Source: Neocallimastix lanati (nom. inval.) (taxonomy: Eukaryota > Neocallimastigomycota > Neocallimastigomycetes > Neocallimastigales > Neocallimastigaceae). Taken from it: a stretch of 64,000 nt of DNA. Shown here one piece after another: positions 38,534 to 58,625 of the stretch. Positions within the stretch are counted from its first letter, which is position 1. Every line of letters starts with the position of its first letter. Below the pieces are notes generated by a model, which saw nothing but the letters and a program-made list of their open reading frames with translations, was not told the origin of the DNA and ran no database searches. The translations under genes were made by a program, and so were the position numbers. The stretch spans positions 643,501 to 707,500 of the forward strand of contig JACVTC010000064.1 in the NCBI GenBank assembly GCA_016946835.1, given 5' to 3'.

Positions 38534-38878
38534 GAATTTTACTTAAAATTTAATAAAATTCAATTTCATTAATTTTGTTATAATACTTAAAATTAATTTC
38601 ATTTATAATGTTATTTAAAATTTAGTTTCATTAATTATGTTGTATTATTTAAATTTTAATTTATCAATCTACTTTTTTTTAAAAAAAATACGAAATCTAA
38701 AACATTTAATTTTGAAGAGTCCATTTTCCATTTCCAGTATATTTATTATATATATATATGTTAATTTCATTAATATACCTTGAATTGCACTAGAGGTATC
38801 TTCACCTTGTTCTAACTTCTCAAAATCCAATTGTAATTGATGAATTTGTTTTGAAGAATTGGTATATAAGATATTCAT
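36843..38878 (-). CDS. BOS1: Golgi Qb-SNARE, membrin/Bos1 (GOSR2)
   Basis: Six exons on the minus strand, join(38878..38779, 38184..38082, 37825..37747, 37562..37518, 37336..37175, 37007..36843), give 217 residues, close to human GOSR2 (212). The N-terminal part is helical and charged (an Habc-like region with EKRE and REREMLLRR). The SNARE motif follows (LHRTGKQIDDYIAMSKSALQ, LYDQKNILKRSKTTMLNIAN, TLGVSQTVIRYIETRTTQDK). A C-terminal anchor (WILFIGIIVTVFLMWLIVHYL) ends four residues before the stop. ANTLG-x-S-x-TV-x-R-x-IE-x-R is characteristic of membrin. It mediates ER-to-Golgi vesicle fusion with syntaxin-5/Sed5, Bet1 and Sec22 partners. Exon 4 is only 45 nt. Confidence 0.9.
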
Positions 38879-39822
38879 TTTTTTTTTTTTTTACTTTTTT
38901 TTTACTTGATTAATATTATTTTCTTTGCTGTTTTTATAAATATTATTATTTAAATTTTGTTGATTATTTATTTTTGTTTAAGATTTTTTTTATTATTATT
39001 TTTTATTTATTTATTTATTTATTTTGTTTGTTTGTTTGATTGTTTTATTATAATTAAAATTAAATAAAGAAATTATTGTTTATTAATAAATTGCTTATTA
39101 TTTCTTACAATAGTACTTCTACTACTAAGAAAATATTAGAGCTTATATATATATATGTTTTTAACAAATTTGTCATTAAAAATTTGAAAAAAAAAAAAAA
39201 ATATATTAGTATTTGTTATGAAAACATAAATAAATGAAATAACATTAAAAATAATAATGATAATAATAATAAATTTAAATTTATTATAATGATTATAATT
39301 TAAAAATCTAATTTTAAAAATCATTACCCCTTTATTTTAATTAAATATTACTATTATTTATACTTCTTATTTCTTTGTTAAATATTAATTTTAATAATAC
39401 ATCGATTTTTAAATAAATTATATTCTTTTTTTCTATTATTTATTTCTTATTTAAAGATCGATTGAATAGATTTTAGAATTTATATTGTTTTGATATATAT
39501 ATTTTTAGGGAAAAAAAAAAAAATTAAATATAAAGTTAATTCACAATAATTTATAATAAAGTTTTTTTTTTAATATAACACAAAATTATATTTATAAACA
39601 TTTGTATTAATTACCAAAAAAAAAAAAAAAAAAATAATATTAATATAATTATTATTATTATTATTTAAATATTAAATATTTGAAAATTAAGAAATGACGA
39701 AAAACTAAAATTTAATTAATCATTTTTTTTTATACTTTTATTTCCTTATTTATTTATTAAAATCTAATCTTTAACTCTTATTAGATTGTTCATGATCTAT
39801 ATATTATTATTATTATTATTAC

Positions 39823-39874
<52 letters not shown>

Positions 39875-39940
39875 TTTATAAAAATATAAATTTTTTTATA
39901 AATTACTTCTTATTTATATTATCAATATTTTTTATTTTTA

Positions 39941-39971
<31 letters not shown>

Positions 39972-41161
39972 TTATTTATTTAATATTTCGTGTATTATTT
40001 TTAAAATATTATAAAATAAAAATGAAACTAATGAAATATTTTTTTTGTATTTATTTAATATTAATACTAACAAGAAAATAATTTATCGTTATTAAAGTTT
40101 AATTCTAATTTTATTAAAATAACCAATAATAAAGTTACAATGTAAAGTAATATCAGTAGAGAATTTTGATTTTTTATTAAACTTTTATTTATTCGTATTA
40201 ATGTTTGATATTATTGAATATAATAGTTATATATATATTACTTTATATTCAAATAGTGTATAGTCTTTTTTTTTTTTTTTTTTTTTCTATATATTACTCT
40301 ATATTTTATATAATGTATAGTTTTTTTTTTTTTTTTTTTTTAATTATATTTTTATTTTATTTATTTGATTAATATTTTTTATTTTATTTTTATTATAAAC
40401 CCAAAAAACAAAGAAAGTAATGGAATATTCCTTTTATGATAACTTTAATATAAAACCGTAAGAAAATAATTAATAGTCCCATATGTTTAATTCTAATTAT
40501 TAATTATAATTATTATTATTATATTATATTTATAAAAATAACCAATAACAAAGTTACAATGTTAAAGTAATATCTGTAAAAAATTTTAAAATTTTAATTA
40601 TCTTTAAACTTTTTTTAGCAGAATTAATTAATAATACATATTTATGACGTTCATGACTGAAATTCATTGACAATTATATCATTCTATATTATTATATACA
40701 CTAATTTTGAATATATATAAATATATATAATTAATAATTTTATTTATTTATTTATTTTTTATTTTTATTAATATATATATATATATATTAATGTTTAAAA
40801 GGTGAAATGATATTCAATAAATATAAAAATTAATTTATGAAAGGTTGCATATATTAATAGGACGATAATAATATTGAAAAATACTTTTTCGTTTTCTTTT
40901 TTTTTTTTTTTTTTGTATATATTCTATATAAAAAATATATATACATTTTAAACTATAGGTAATTAATTTAATTTAATTATTATTATTATTATTTTGGTTA
41001 TAATTAATTTTTAAAAGTTAATTTATATGAAATATATATAGAATCTAGTGTACAATAAAAATGTATTTATTATTAAATTATAATTTTTAATTGTAAATGG
41101 TTTGAAGAAGATAATAAAAAAAAAAAAAATCTATAAAATAAAGTATTTCAAATTAGCTTTC

Positions 41162-41195
<34 letters not shown>

Positions 41196-41299
41196 CTAAA
41201 TAAATTGATAATTCAAAAAGATAATTAGTAAATAAATAGTTGTTATTATTATTACAATATATCTAAATATATTATATTTAGATATATTATTAGTGAAAA
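38879..41299. other. Intergenic region between membrin and RAD54 genes
   Basis: Contains (ATT)n at about 39801-39872, (ATTTTT)n near 39935-39966 and a diverged direct repeat. The blocks near 40040-40150 and 40405-40580 share ataaccaataa(t/c)aaagttacaatgt followed by aaagtaatatc(a/t)gta, so about 370 bp were probably duplicated. No gene seen. The promoter of membrin should lie just right of 38878. Confidence 0.5.
40080..40600. repeat. Diverged direct repeat between genes
   Basis: The two related blocks (around 40080-40170 and 40440-40600) share aaaataaccaataa, aaagttacaatgt and taaagtaatatc in the same order and orientation, about 420 bp apart. Both are followed by ttttaatt/ttttattaaac(t)tttt-like sequence. 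Non-coding. Confidence 0.5.
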
Positions 41300-43388
41300 T
41301 TATTTAGAAACTTGCTCTTGACTTTTTGTTTGAAAAGCGTAAGTAATAATGCCTTTCCCACATTCACGTAAAATTTTATCGGGTATCTTATGAAGTTCTA
41401 ACTCTGAGTAATGATTCCAAAAACTAGTATCACCTTGATTTGCACCTTTAACTTCTGGAGGTTTAAAAACTTGTCTTCCACGTACACATCTATTGCATTT
41501 AAAGGTATCATGGGTATCTGATAGTGTATGCTCATTGAATTCAAATAGTTTTTTCAAATCATTTCTTGAGAAGTGACGTTCAACATCTTCATCTTCATCG
41601 ACTACACAAGAACTTATAGATTGTTTGTGTGCTTGTCTATAAAATAATAATAAAATATAAATATAAATATAAATGTAAATATTTATATTTTTGTTATTAT
41701 TATAATTCTTTTATTAAATAAATATTGTTATACTATATGTTCTAAAAAATATACAATAAAATAGTATTCATATATTGTAATAATAATAATGATTTTAATG
41801 ATTATAATAATCATAATAACTATAATAATAATTTTATATATTACTATTACTATTATTATTCTTATTATTCTTATTATTATTATTATTCTTATTCTTCTTA
41901 TTCTTCTTATTATTATTATTACATAATGAATATGTAATTTTACCTTTGAAAGATTTTTTCTTCTACTGTTCCAGTAGCAATTAATCTATAGATATAACAT
42001 ATTTTCTGTTGACCTTCTCTCCAAATTCTAGCTAAAGCTTGCATATCATTTGCTGGATTCCAATCTTTTTTTTTTTTTTTTTTTTTTGTTTGGTTGTTAT
42101 TTAAAAAATGAGGAAAAAGAAAAAGAAAAGTATATTAATTAGTATTTATATTATTATCTTTATTATTATAATGTTATTGGTTTATTATATTATTCTTATT
42201 AAATATTATGTTTATAAAACTAATTAGAATTTATTCATTGTTTTATTTTTTATTTATTTGTTATTTTATTATTATTATTTTATTATTATTATTATTTTTT
42301 ATTTTTATTTTTTTTTTTTTTTTTTTTACCTGGATCGAAAAGAATAAGTCGATTTGCACCTATTAAATTTAAGCCACAACCTCCTGCTTTACTACTTAAA
42401 AGAAATATAAAACATGGTGAATCTGGTTTATTAAATTCTTCAACAATTTTCATCTTTTTTTTGGGTGTCATTGATCCATCTAATCTTACACATTGATAAT
42501 TTCGTACACGACATAGTAATTCAAATAATTCAAGAGTTTTGGTATAATTACTAATTAGTACTATTTTATCATCAGATGTATGTCGTATCATAGAAATCAT
42601 ATTATCTAATAATGCTAATTTTCCAGAATCCTCTGGCCTTGGATCATTTTCTTTATGAGATCTTCTTCTTGAAGAGTTGTTTACAGTAGTTGTGATTCTT
42701 TCTGGTTTTTTAACTTTGATATTATATTCATCAAGATCTATTAATGATGGATGATTACAAAGCTTTTTTAAAGTAGTGATAGCTTTTAATGTTTGTGCAT
42801 TTTTTCCTGATATTAATTTTTTAATTGTATCGGATTTTACGAATTCTTTATATATTTCTATTTGATAATCACTAAGGCGACAAAATACAACATAATCATA
42901 TTTTAATGGTACTATTTTATAATAATAGTTATAATAAAATCATGTATATATTTATATATAATAAAAGTTAGTAATAAAAATTATTAAATGATGTTTTTTA
43001 ATAACGAAATTTAAGATTTTTTTAATAAAATTATATAGGAAAATATTTTAATTTATATATATATATATAATTAATTAAAGTATTAAATTACAATATTTCG
43101 ATAATAAATCAGATGTTCTACGAATCGTAAATTTATTTGTGATTTCTAATAATTCTTTTAATCTTTCTTCACCAAGTTCTTTTTCTTTATCTGTTGATTC
43201 TGAATCACGACCTCTTAAAATTGGAATTTCATATTTTCTTCTAAATTCTTGTGATGTTCCAAGTAAACCAGGGTTTGCAAAATTAATTAATGAAAAGTAT
43301 TCTAAATTAATAGAACAAAATTAAATAAAAATTATGAATAATAATTAAATATATAATTTAAATTTCAATAATATATCATATTAAAGAC

Positions 43389-43448
<60 letters not shown>

Positions 43449-45594
43449 TTAAAATATATATTTATTTACCTGTTAAATCGTTTTGAATTGGAGTACCAGT
43501 TAAAATGACACGTCTTTTAGTATTAATTTCTATTGATTTTTTTTTTTTTAAATAATTTATTTAGTTATTAACATTATTATTATATTTATATATAAAATAT
43601 TTATAAAAAAAAAAGTAAAAATAAAAATAAATATAATACTTTGACTTATTATAATTTAATAATATTTAATACTATAATAATATTTTATTTAATAATTTAA
43701 TAATACAAAAATATTATATATTTTATTAATATACCATTTAATGCCTTATATGTTTGTGAATCTTGATTTTTCAAACGATGACCTTCATCACATAACATTA
43801 ATCCAATAGTATCTGTATTATGAAGTGCTTCTATATAAGTTCTTAAACTTTCATATGAAATAATTAAAACTATACAAACAAAAGATTAGTTTTTATTATT
43901 ATATTACATTACTATATTATACTTTAAAAAAAAAAAAAAATTAAATAAATTGATTGAAATATATATGACCATTTAAATATAATAAAAATAAGAATAAAAT
44001 TTACCTGGAGTTATTGATCGTCCTTTGGCACTTGCGAATGATGATAATATTTTTAAAGTTTCATCTTTAGTTCCTAATGATCCATCACAAACTAATAAAT
44101 TTATTCTATCTTTTCCTATCCAATGTAAGAGTTCCTTCATCCAATTTCTAACTAAACTAGAAGGACATACAATAATCGCTTTATTAATTTCAGGCTTTCC
44201 GGGGGTAGGTGACTGACAAAGTAATGTCCAAAGTAATGTAATACCTTTTTTTTTTTTTTTTTTTTTTTTTTATTTTATTTTTTAAAAAAAGAATAAAAGA
44301 AGTTATATAAAATTTAAATATTGATATTATAATAATAATAATAATAATAATAATAACTTGTAAATAATAAATTAATTTTAAATGCAAAACTTTTAATACG
44401 TACATTGTAATGTTTTCCCTAAACCCTAAAATAGTTAAAATATCAAAAAATATTATGTATTATAAAAGAGAAAAATATTATATATTATAAATATTTAATA
44501 AATTACAAATAATAAATAATGATAATAAATAATATTATAAACGATATTAATATCAAAATTACAAATAATAAATAATGATAATAAATAATATTATAAATAA
44601 TATCAATAATACCAATAACAATTAATAATAATAATTATAATAATAATAATAATAATAATAATAATTATATTAATAATAGTCATATTAATAATTAATATTA
44701 TACCATTTCATCTGCCATAATTGCTCCATAAGCGTTTTCAACGCATTTTCCTGTTGTGCAATTATATAAAAATCTCACACCTTCAACCTATTACAAATAA
44801 TATATGTAAATTTACATGAATGTGGTATATATATATATATATAAAAGATTTAAAAAGATTTAATTAATTTTAAATTTAATTTAATAATTATATTAATTTC
44901 ATTTATATCATGAAATAGTAAATAGTAATAATTAATAACCAATAACTAATTATTACTTAATAACAACAATAACAATAATAAATTATATATATAAATATAT
45001 ATATATATAAATAATTACTTGATGAGGTCTTAAAACTTTTCCTATGACAGGGTCAACGATAACATGAACTTGAATTTTTAAATTTTCATCTTTTTTTAAA
45101 GAATTTTTTGAAAGAGATTTTAATTTTTCAGTTTCTGTTAATTCTTTTGGTTCAAATAGTATAATGGCTGACTCATCTTCAGGATCATATAAAGGTTTAG
45201 CAATAAAAGAAATCCTTCTTCTTGGACCTAACGTTAATCGTTGAGAGTGATTAATAATTGAAGGGGGTCGTTTTCCATTCAAAAAGGTTGGTAATATGAA
45301 TGGCTTTGTTAAACGATTAGTAATATTTGAATTTTTAAGTTTTAGAGGTTGTTTATATTGATTGATTTTTGAATTTACTTTAGATACCACTAATGGTTTT
45401 TTTGAAATTTGGTTTTCTTTATCAGAATTATCTTCATAATCTGAATCATTTTTATCATCATTATCAACATCTATATCAATTTTTTGTCGTTTTGTATTTT
45501 TTCGTTCATTAATCACATTTAAATTTCGTTTATATGAGAAGGATTTTAATAATGTTGTTTGTGAATATTTACTTGGTGCAAAACTTCTTCTCAT
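41300..45594 (-). CDS. RAD54: RAD54 DNA translocase (Snf2 family)
   Basis: Ten exons on the minus strand, join(45594..45019, 44787..44704, 44425..44404, 44244..44005, 43869..43735, 43529..43470, 43301..43092, 42911..42330, 42064..41944, 41636..41300), give 788 residues. All Snf2 helicase motifs are present: DEMGLGKTLQ (I), [12 protein letters not shown] (Ia), DEGHRLKN (II), TGTPIQND (III), KIVLISNY (IV), [11 protein letters not shown] (V) and [19 protein letters not shown] (VI). The C-terminal [15 protein letters not shown] and CNRCVRGRQ match RAD54 itself, not RAD54B/RDH54. The start MRRSFAPSK resembles the basic N-terminus that binds Rad51. The protein remodels DNA during homologous recombination. 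Exon 3 is a 22-nt microexon carrying most of the Walker A motif. Confidence 0.94.
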
Positions 45595-52413
<6,819 letters not shown>

Positions 52414-52862
52414 GCTTTATTACGAAATACCTATATAAATCTATTGATGGATTAAACAATTTTAATTTTTTTTACCCTTCTCTGTTCTATCGTAAATTTT
52501 TTTTGTAAAACTAAAAGAATGAAAGTCATAAAGATAAGAACAACAACAACACATAAAAAAAAATTAATAATATTAATATCGAAATTTACTAATAAATAAA
52601 GAAACAAACAAACTAAAAGAAAACAAAAAATAATAAATAAAAAATAAATAAATAAATAAATAAATAAAAATATATAAAAAAAAAGTAATTAAAAAACAAA
52701 AAAAAATAAAAAAAATTAAAAAATCAAAAATTAATTATTTATTATAAATTATTGAAATATTATTAAATTAAAAAGAAAAGAATTTTTATTTTTTTTTATT
52801 TAAATTTAAACTTAATATTTGATTTGAAAATAATATTTATACAAAACTTCTATATAAATCTC

Positions 52863-52900
<38 letters not shown>

Positions 52901-53080
52901 TTTTTTTTTTTTTTATTATTGATTGGGGAAATCCTAAATGTTTTTTATTTCTCTAACTTTTAATTTATTGTTGTTAATAATAATAATATATTTTAATTAA
53001 CGAAAAAAAAAAAGTTATATATCAGTTAGTGGGAGTAGTTTTAAATTCTTATATGCATAGTTTTAAATTCTTATATACAT

Positions 53081-53137
<57 letters not shown>

Positions 53138-53363
53138 TTCAATAATTTCATATATTTTTAAAAACTTTTTAATAAAACATATTTGATTTTTTTTTTTTTT
53201 TTTTTTTTGGTTTTTTTTAGTATATAAATTTATTACATATATATTATATATAAAAGATTTTTTGAAAAGTTTTTAGAATAAATTGATCATATACTGAAAA
53301 AAAAAAAAAAAAAAAAAAAAAAATTCATGAAGAACTCTAACTGATATAAAAAAAGGAAATGTT

Positions 53364-53399
<36 letters not shown>
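52414..53399. other. Intergenic low-complexity DNA
   Basis: A-rich C-punctuated stretches (52530-52730), (ATT)n at 52863-52900, and several poly(T) runs up to about 50 bases (53083-53135, 53369-53401). A short direct repeat, agttttaaattcttatatgcatagttttaaattcttatatacatag, spans 53036-53083. No gene. Confidence 0.5.
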
Positions 53400-53405
<6 letters not shown>

Positions 53406-53830
53406 ATCTTAGTATTATTTTCAGCTTAAGATGAGCTACAATTCAATATTGGAGAAAGGGAGGCATTTAAGTAAATAACTATTAAAAACAATTCACACAT
53501 AGGGATTTACTGTTCCGTATATACCGATATAGCTTAGGAACAATACTATTAGTAGTCCTATTATATAAATATATATATATATATTATATATTTTAGACTA
53601 ATACTAACAATTTAGTTCCATTCACAGAATTTATATGAGAGTAATTTTTTCTTAATGAGAATCTTTCGGTATTTTCAGGGGAAAGTTTAATGGATACCAC
53701 ACAATCTATTTTTAAAGATGTTACTTCTTTTTTTTTTTTTTTTTTTTTTTCATTATTTTTTTTATTTTAGATATAAATGGTGACATATTGTATACATCAG
53801 ACCGATTTTTTTTTTTTTTTTTTTTTTTTT
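53400..53830. other. GC-richer intergenic patch, unclassified
   Basis: This stretch is less A/T-biased than its surroundings and contains no ORF. The part around 53665-53725 (ctttcggtattttcaggg...tttaatgg...caatctattttt) resembles 58693-58910 in order and orientation. It may be an old repeat or an LTR remnant of the relic to its right. Confidence 0.3.
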
Positions 53831-53954
53831 AATTTCTGAAAATATTTTTATTCGTTATTACATTAAATTTTCTATGATTAATTAATTGTTTTTTTTTTTT
53901 TTAATCAATTCTTTATTTTATTTAACCTTTTACAATAAAAATATAATTATCTAT

Positions 53955-54123
<169 letters not shown>

Positions 54124-54389
54124 TAATTATTATTATTATAATTATTTTTTTTATGAATCAAATACACAATGTAATCATAATAATAAAACTTTAATAAATT
54201 TAAATAAGATAAGATTAGTTCCCCAACAATAACTTCCTCGAATTAGGATTACATCATTTGATGAAAATGACAGCTTTTGTGGGAGGAATAATATTTTGTT
54301 AAATTATTAAATTTTAATATTATTAGTATTAAAAAAAAAAAAATTGTTTTGGATTAAAAAATTTTTCAGTTAATTAGAAGATAGGATTA

Positions 54390-54601
54390 AGATAGAAAAA
54401 TGATAGAAGAACTAATTAAAGACGTAAAATAAACTTTTACTGTTCCAATATATTCAAATCCTTTCAGATGAAAATAAGGATGCTGATGCTTGATACAATC
54501 AAAAGAAGGCTTGGATTACTCTTTACCAGATTACAGATGAAGAAAAAAAAAATATTTAATAATTGTAAATTTAAAATAATCAAGTAGGAGTATCCTATCT
54601 A

Positions 54602-54635
<34 letters not shown>

Positions 54636-55650
54636 ATATATTAAAACTTAAAGTTAGAAGGATTTTAAAGGTAACTACTCCTAAAGAAAATATTAAAATG
54701 GATGAATCTTATCAAGGTTTAAATACTAATAATCATGTAATTAAAGATAATAAATTAAATAAAGATTAAAAGGATTAAAAAAAATAAAAAATTATATAGA
54801 TAACAATAATTGTGAAATTAATAAAGAAATTAATAAGAGTGATGATAAAAATATCAATGTCAATAATAATAATAAACTTATTGATAATACTATTAAAAAT
54901 AAAAAAAGTATTCAACAAAAATAAAAATAAAAAAAAAAGTTTTCTTCTAAATTCAAAAATAAAGTTAGTGAGGACAAGGTCAAATATATAAATATAGATA
55001 GAAATATTAAAAAGGTTTAATGAATCGTAAATTGAAAATAATAATTATATTGACAAATTATCACATGAAAATCAATCAAATAATAAATTTCAAAGATTCG
55101 AATTTTATTGATAATTCATAAGGAACTGTACTTAATAATAATAAAAAGAAAAAAAAAAAAAAAAAAAAAATTAATGATCAAGAAGGTAACACAAGAAGAG
55201 ATCGCTATACAATTTTTGTATAGAAAATTAACCCATATGGAACCTTATGAAATTATTAATTAATTTGACCCTATACCAAATCGTAATATTATTTTTGGTC
55301 AAGTCTTTTGATATATGTCCTAAAACTAAAGTTAGACTTTACCAGAAATTTAAAGTTCAAAATTAAAAAAAAAATAAAAAAAAATTGAATTTATTAGCTC
55401 TGTTAATGCTATGGAACCTTTTATAATTAATGAAGAAGAAAAGGAAAAAAAAATTGAATTTATTAGCTCTGTTAATGCTATGGAACCTTTTATAATTAAT
55501 GAAGAAGAAAAGAAAAGAAAAAAAAAAAAAAAAAACTGATTCCAGGAGTACAAATATTTGATAGTGATAACTTGGGAATTGGAGAAGCCTCTAAAGACAA
55601 CTCTTAAGGGGAAATTATTCATAGATTTTTGGAAGTCATTTGAATCTAGG
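54390..55650 (+). pseudogene. Decayed polyprotein relic, possibly Ty3/gypsy-type gag
   Basis: Plus-strand frames interrupted by stops and shifts give FQYIQILSDENKDADA, YNQKKAWITLYQITDEEKKN, then an Asn/Lys-rich stretch. Later RKLTHMEPYEIIN, FDPIPNRNIIFGQVF and KTKVRLYQKFKVQ appear. The last part resembles the short conserved segment before the protease in many fungal retroelement polyproteins (a leucine-rich 'GQLL...SP' block). No reverse transcriptase is visible, so the assignment is tentative. A 69-bp in-frame tandem duplication lies at 55378-55515. It could instead be a dead Asn-rich host gene. Confidence 0.4.
55378..55515 (+). repeat. 69-bp tandem duplication
   Basis: Two near-identical 69-bp copies in tandem, each containing attgaatttattagctctg and tggaaccttttataattaat. 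The period is a multiple of three, so it would have added 23 codons in frame to the relic described at 54390-55650. The near-identity means the duplication is recent relative to the decay of the frame. Confidence 0.85.
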
Positions 55651-55988
55651 GAGTACTGCTATAAATATATATATATCTATGATGGAAAACAGAAACTCTT
55701 AATTTAGGAAGTAAAACATCAAAGTTCTTAAATTATTTTTTTTTTTTTTATTTTTTTTACAATTTAATATATTTTTAATATATTAATAACTTCTTAATTA
55801 ACTTTAATTAATAAATTATTAATAAAATTATAATCCTATTTTCACGAGAATACAATTCGTAATATATTAATTTTATACATTAGTTGATTATTTTTTATTA
55901 CTAAATTAGTTATTTTCGTGTTAACCATTATCAAAGATATTTAATTTTTAAATAAAATTGAAGAAAAATAGTTAAATCTTAGCAATAT

Positions 55989-56125
55989 CCAGAAAAATAT
56001 ATGAATAGCTTTTTTTCTCAAAGAATAAGAACTTTTGAAAAATCGGAAAATAAGGTAATAAGAATTCTGACAAATCAGAAAAATATGAATAGTTTTTTTC
56101 TCAAAGAATAAGAATTTTGGAAATT
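55989..56125. repeat. Diverged 88-bp tandem duplication
   Basis: The block agaaaaatat...gaatag...tttttctcaaagaataagaa occurs at 55989-56035 and again at 56077-56118. The copies differ by small indels. Confidence 0.7.
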
Positions 56126-56353
56126 TTAATACAATTATATAAAAAAAATAAATGTATAAATTAATAAATAAATAAATTGTTAACTTCATTAATATAAAGT
56201 TATAAAGTTATATTCTAAGTTAAGTTTAATAAAATATTAAATTAAATTATATTAAATACATTGTAATTATAAATTTATTATTTATCATCTATAAATAATA
56301 ATAAATTTATATTAATTAATAAAACAATCTTAAATACAAATAAATAAAGAATA

Positions 56354-56480
56354 CAATAATATAAGTATATAAAATAAAATTAAAATTAAATAAAATCCAA
56401 TAATATAAGTATATAAAATAAAATTAAAATTAAATAAAATCCAATAATATAAGTATATAAAATAAAATAAAATAAAATAA
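56354..56480. repeat. 44-bp tandem repeat, about 2.7 copies
   Basis: The unit starts caataatataagtatataaa and ends attaaataaaatc. Unit starts are at 56354, 56398 and 56442, giving an exact period of 44. The copies are essentially identical. A minus-strand frame across it is a translation of the repeat. Confidence 0.85.
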
Positions 56481-57358
56481 AACAAAATTGTGGCATAATA
56501 TAGCCAAAACCACATATTTATATATATCACGTGAAAATAGGCGTAATGCACCCCTTTAATAGTTCATTTAAATCACAAGAACAATTAATTAAATAGTTAA
56601 TTATATCTAAATGACATAAAAATAAAGCATTTCTCGGAATTAAGAAAAGTGTTGTGTTGTGTAATGTTAAGTTAGTTTGTAATTAAAAGTATAAGAAAGT
56701 TTTTAGATAGCTTTTTAAATATATGTAATCTCAATAATGAAATTAAATAAATAAATATATAATACTTTAATAAATCCCAACAAAAGTACATTGAATATTT
56801 GAGATGCATTTTCAATAATAAATAAAATATATGAAATTTTTTATTAAAAACAAACCCACAATATAATAGGAATTATAATTATTTATTTTGTCTAGTATGG
56901 TCTTAAAATTTAAAACTATTTTTTATATTAGCATTAAAGGAATTTATTATAACTATTTATTTAAAATATATTGTTTAATATTAAATTAATGTTAGTAATT
57001 TCATAAATCCAATAGAATAATAGAAATATTTAATAAAATTTAAAATTTTAATTAACTCCCCTTTTTTTTAATTTATTTTGTGTTACTGTAAAAAGAAAAA
57101 CTTTATTATAATTAAATTTTTTTTTTTATTTTATTTTTTTTTTTAAGTATAAAAAGCCAAAAAAGAACGTAATTAAAATACTCAAAAAATTTTTATAAAA
57201 CAAAAAAACGAATTATTATAAAAAAAGAAAATATATAAAAATATTATTCTATTATCAAACAAACAAAACAAAATAAAAAATTAAAAACTAAAAAAAAAAT
57301 TCAATACAAATATATATATTAAAAAAGAAGAAAAGAAAAAAAAAATTAAAAAAAAAAA

Positions 57359-57799
57359 ATGGAAAAGAATAATACAATGGATGAAAACAGTCGTATTGAA
57401 AGAAAAATAAATGGATACAGAAAAATTGTTATTTATTTCACTATTTTTTACATCATATTAGATGTAATTTATTGCATAGTGACTTTTCCATCATTTACTA
57501 AAATGTTTTTATCATTTGTTGATATAGCTATCTTTATAGTCTTTATCTATGCTTTAAATAACAAAGTAGTAGGAATTGTAGAAATTATGTTCTTATTATG
57601 CTGTTTAAATTTGGCAGTGAAGGCAGTCATATTAGTTATAGCAATAATATCATTATCGAATGCTTTAAGTGCTGTTGACTTTATTGTCTATGCCTTCTTC
57701 TTTTATTATGTTTGTGAAGTACGCAAATATTTAAAGAAAGATGAAGTTCAGAGATTAAATAATGGTAATAACGCCACTAAACCTGAAAATGTAGTTTAA
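57359..57799 (+). CDS. Predicted four-TM membrane protein, unknown function
   Basis: A single-exon 146-residue protein. A charged N-terminus (MEKNNTMDENSRIERK) is followed by four hydrophobic segments at about residues 21-43, 49-66, 70-97 and 103-121, then a short charged tail ending KPENVV. Two cysteines sit side by side in segment 3 (LLCCLN). No conserved catalytic motif is visible; the size and topology resemble small tetraspan proteins of the MARVEL/tetraspan kind, but I cannot assign a family. The ATG lies in an A-only context followed by G. The leader is A-rich with scattered C. Codon use matches the other genes. The frame is far longer than expected by chance in this composition with so many non-A/T codons, so I accept it as real. 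Confidence 0.75.
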   Translation: MEKNNTMDENSRIERKINGYRKIVIYFTIFYIILDVIYCIVTFPSFTKMFLSFVDIAIFIVFIYALNNKVVGIVEIMFLLCCLNLAVKAVILVIAIISLSNALSAVDFIVYAFFFYYVCEVRKYLKKDEVQRLNNGNNATKPENVV

Positions 57800-58568
57800 A
57801 AATGAAGAAATAAAAATTTAACAAATAAAGAAAATAATAAAGAAATAAAAATTTAAAAAAAAAAAAAAACAATTTATAATTAGTATATAATAATATTTTG
57901 ATAATAAATATTATTAAATATTATGATAAATAAATATTATTTCTTAGATTTAAAAAGAATTAAAGTATATTTTTAAAAATAAATAGAAATAAAAAAAAAA
58001 AAATACAAAAAAAAAAAAAAAAAATAAAAATAAAAATAAAAATAAAAAATAAAATTTATTAATATATATGAAATAAAAATTGTTCTTTTTAAGAAGTATA
58101 TAATATATATATTTTATTTAAATCTTTTAATTTTCATTTTTATTATTATTATGTACGTATATATATATATAATATAAATATATAAAAAATTAAGTCATAA
58201 TGTTTTTTGAGTTATAATCCTTTATATTATTTATTATTTTTATTAATTTAAACATTAAAATCTAGAAATATTAAAAATATATTTTTTTTTATAGTAAATA
58301 GAACCTGTTGTCTTTTATCATTTTATTTTAAAACGTATTGACTGTATTTACGAAAATTTCGTTGAAAGTAAAATTTTTTTTTTTTTTTTTTTTTTTAAAA
58401 AAAATTGTATATTGTGTATTTAAAGACATGAATTTTATTATTTAAAAATATATATATAAAAACATTATTTGGAGGACGAAAATTAATTAAAAATATAAGT
58501 ATGTATTAATTAAAAATAAAAGTTCAATTTGAAATTTTTATTTTTAATAAATAAATATATAAATATTT

Positions 58569-58625
<57 letters not shown>

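Larger units (their letters stand above)
55651..57358. other. Intergenic region upstream of the four-TM gene
   Basis: Contains two tandem duplications (55989-56125 and 56354-56480) and A/T filler. The last 200 bp form an A-rich, C-punctuated leader. TATAAAAAG at about 57150 is the best candidate TATA box, roughly 200 bp before the ATG. Confidence 0.5.
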
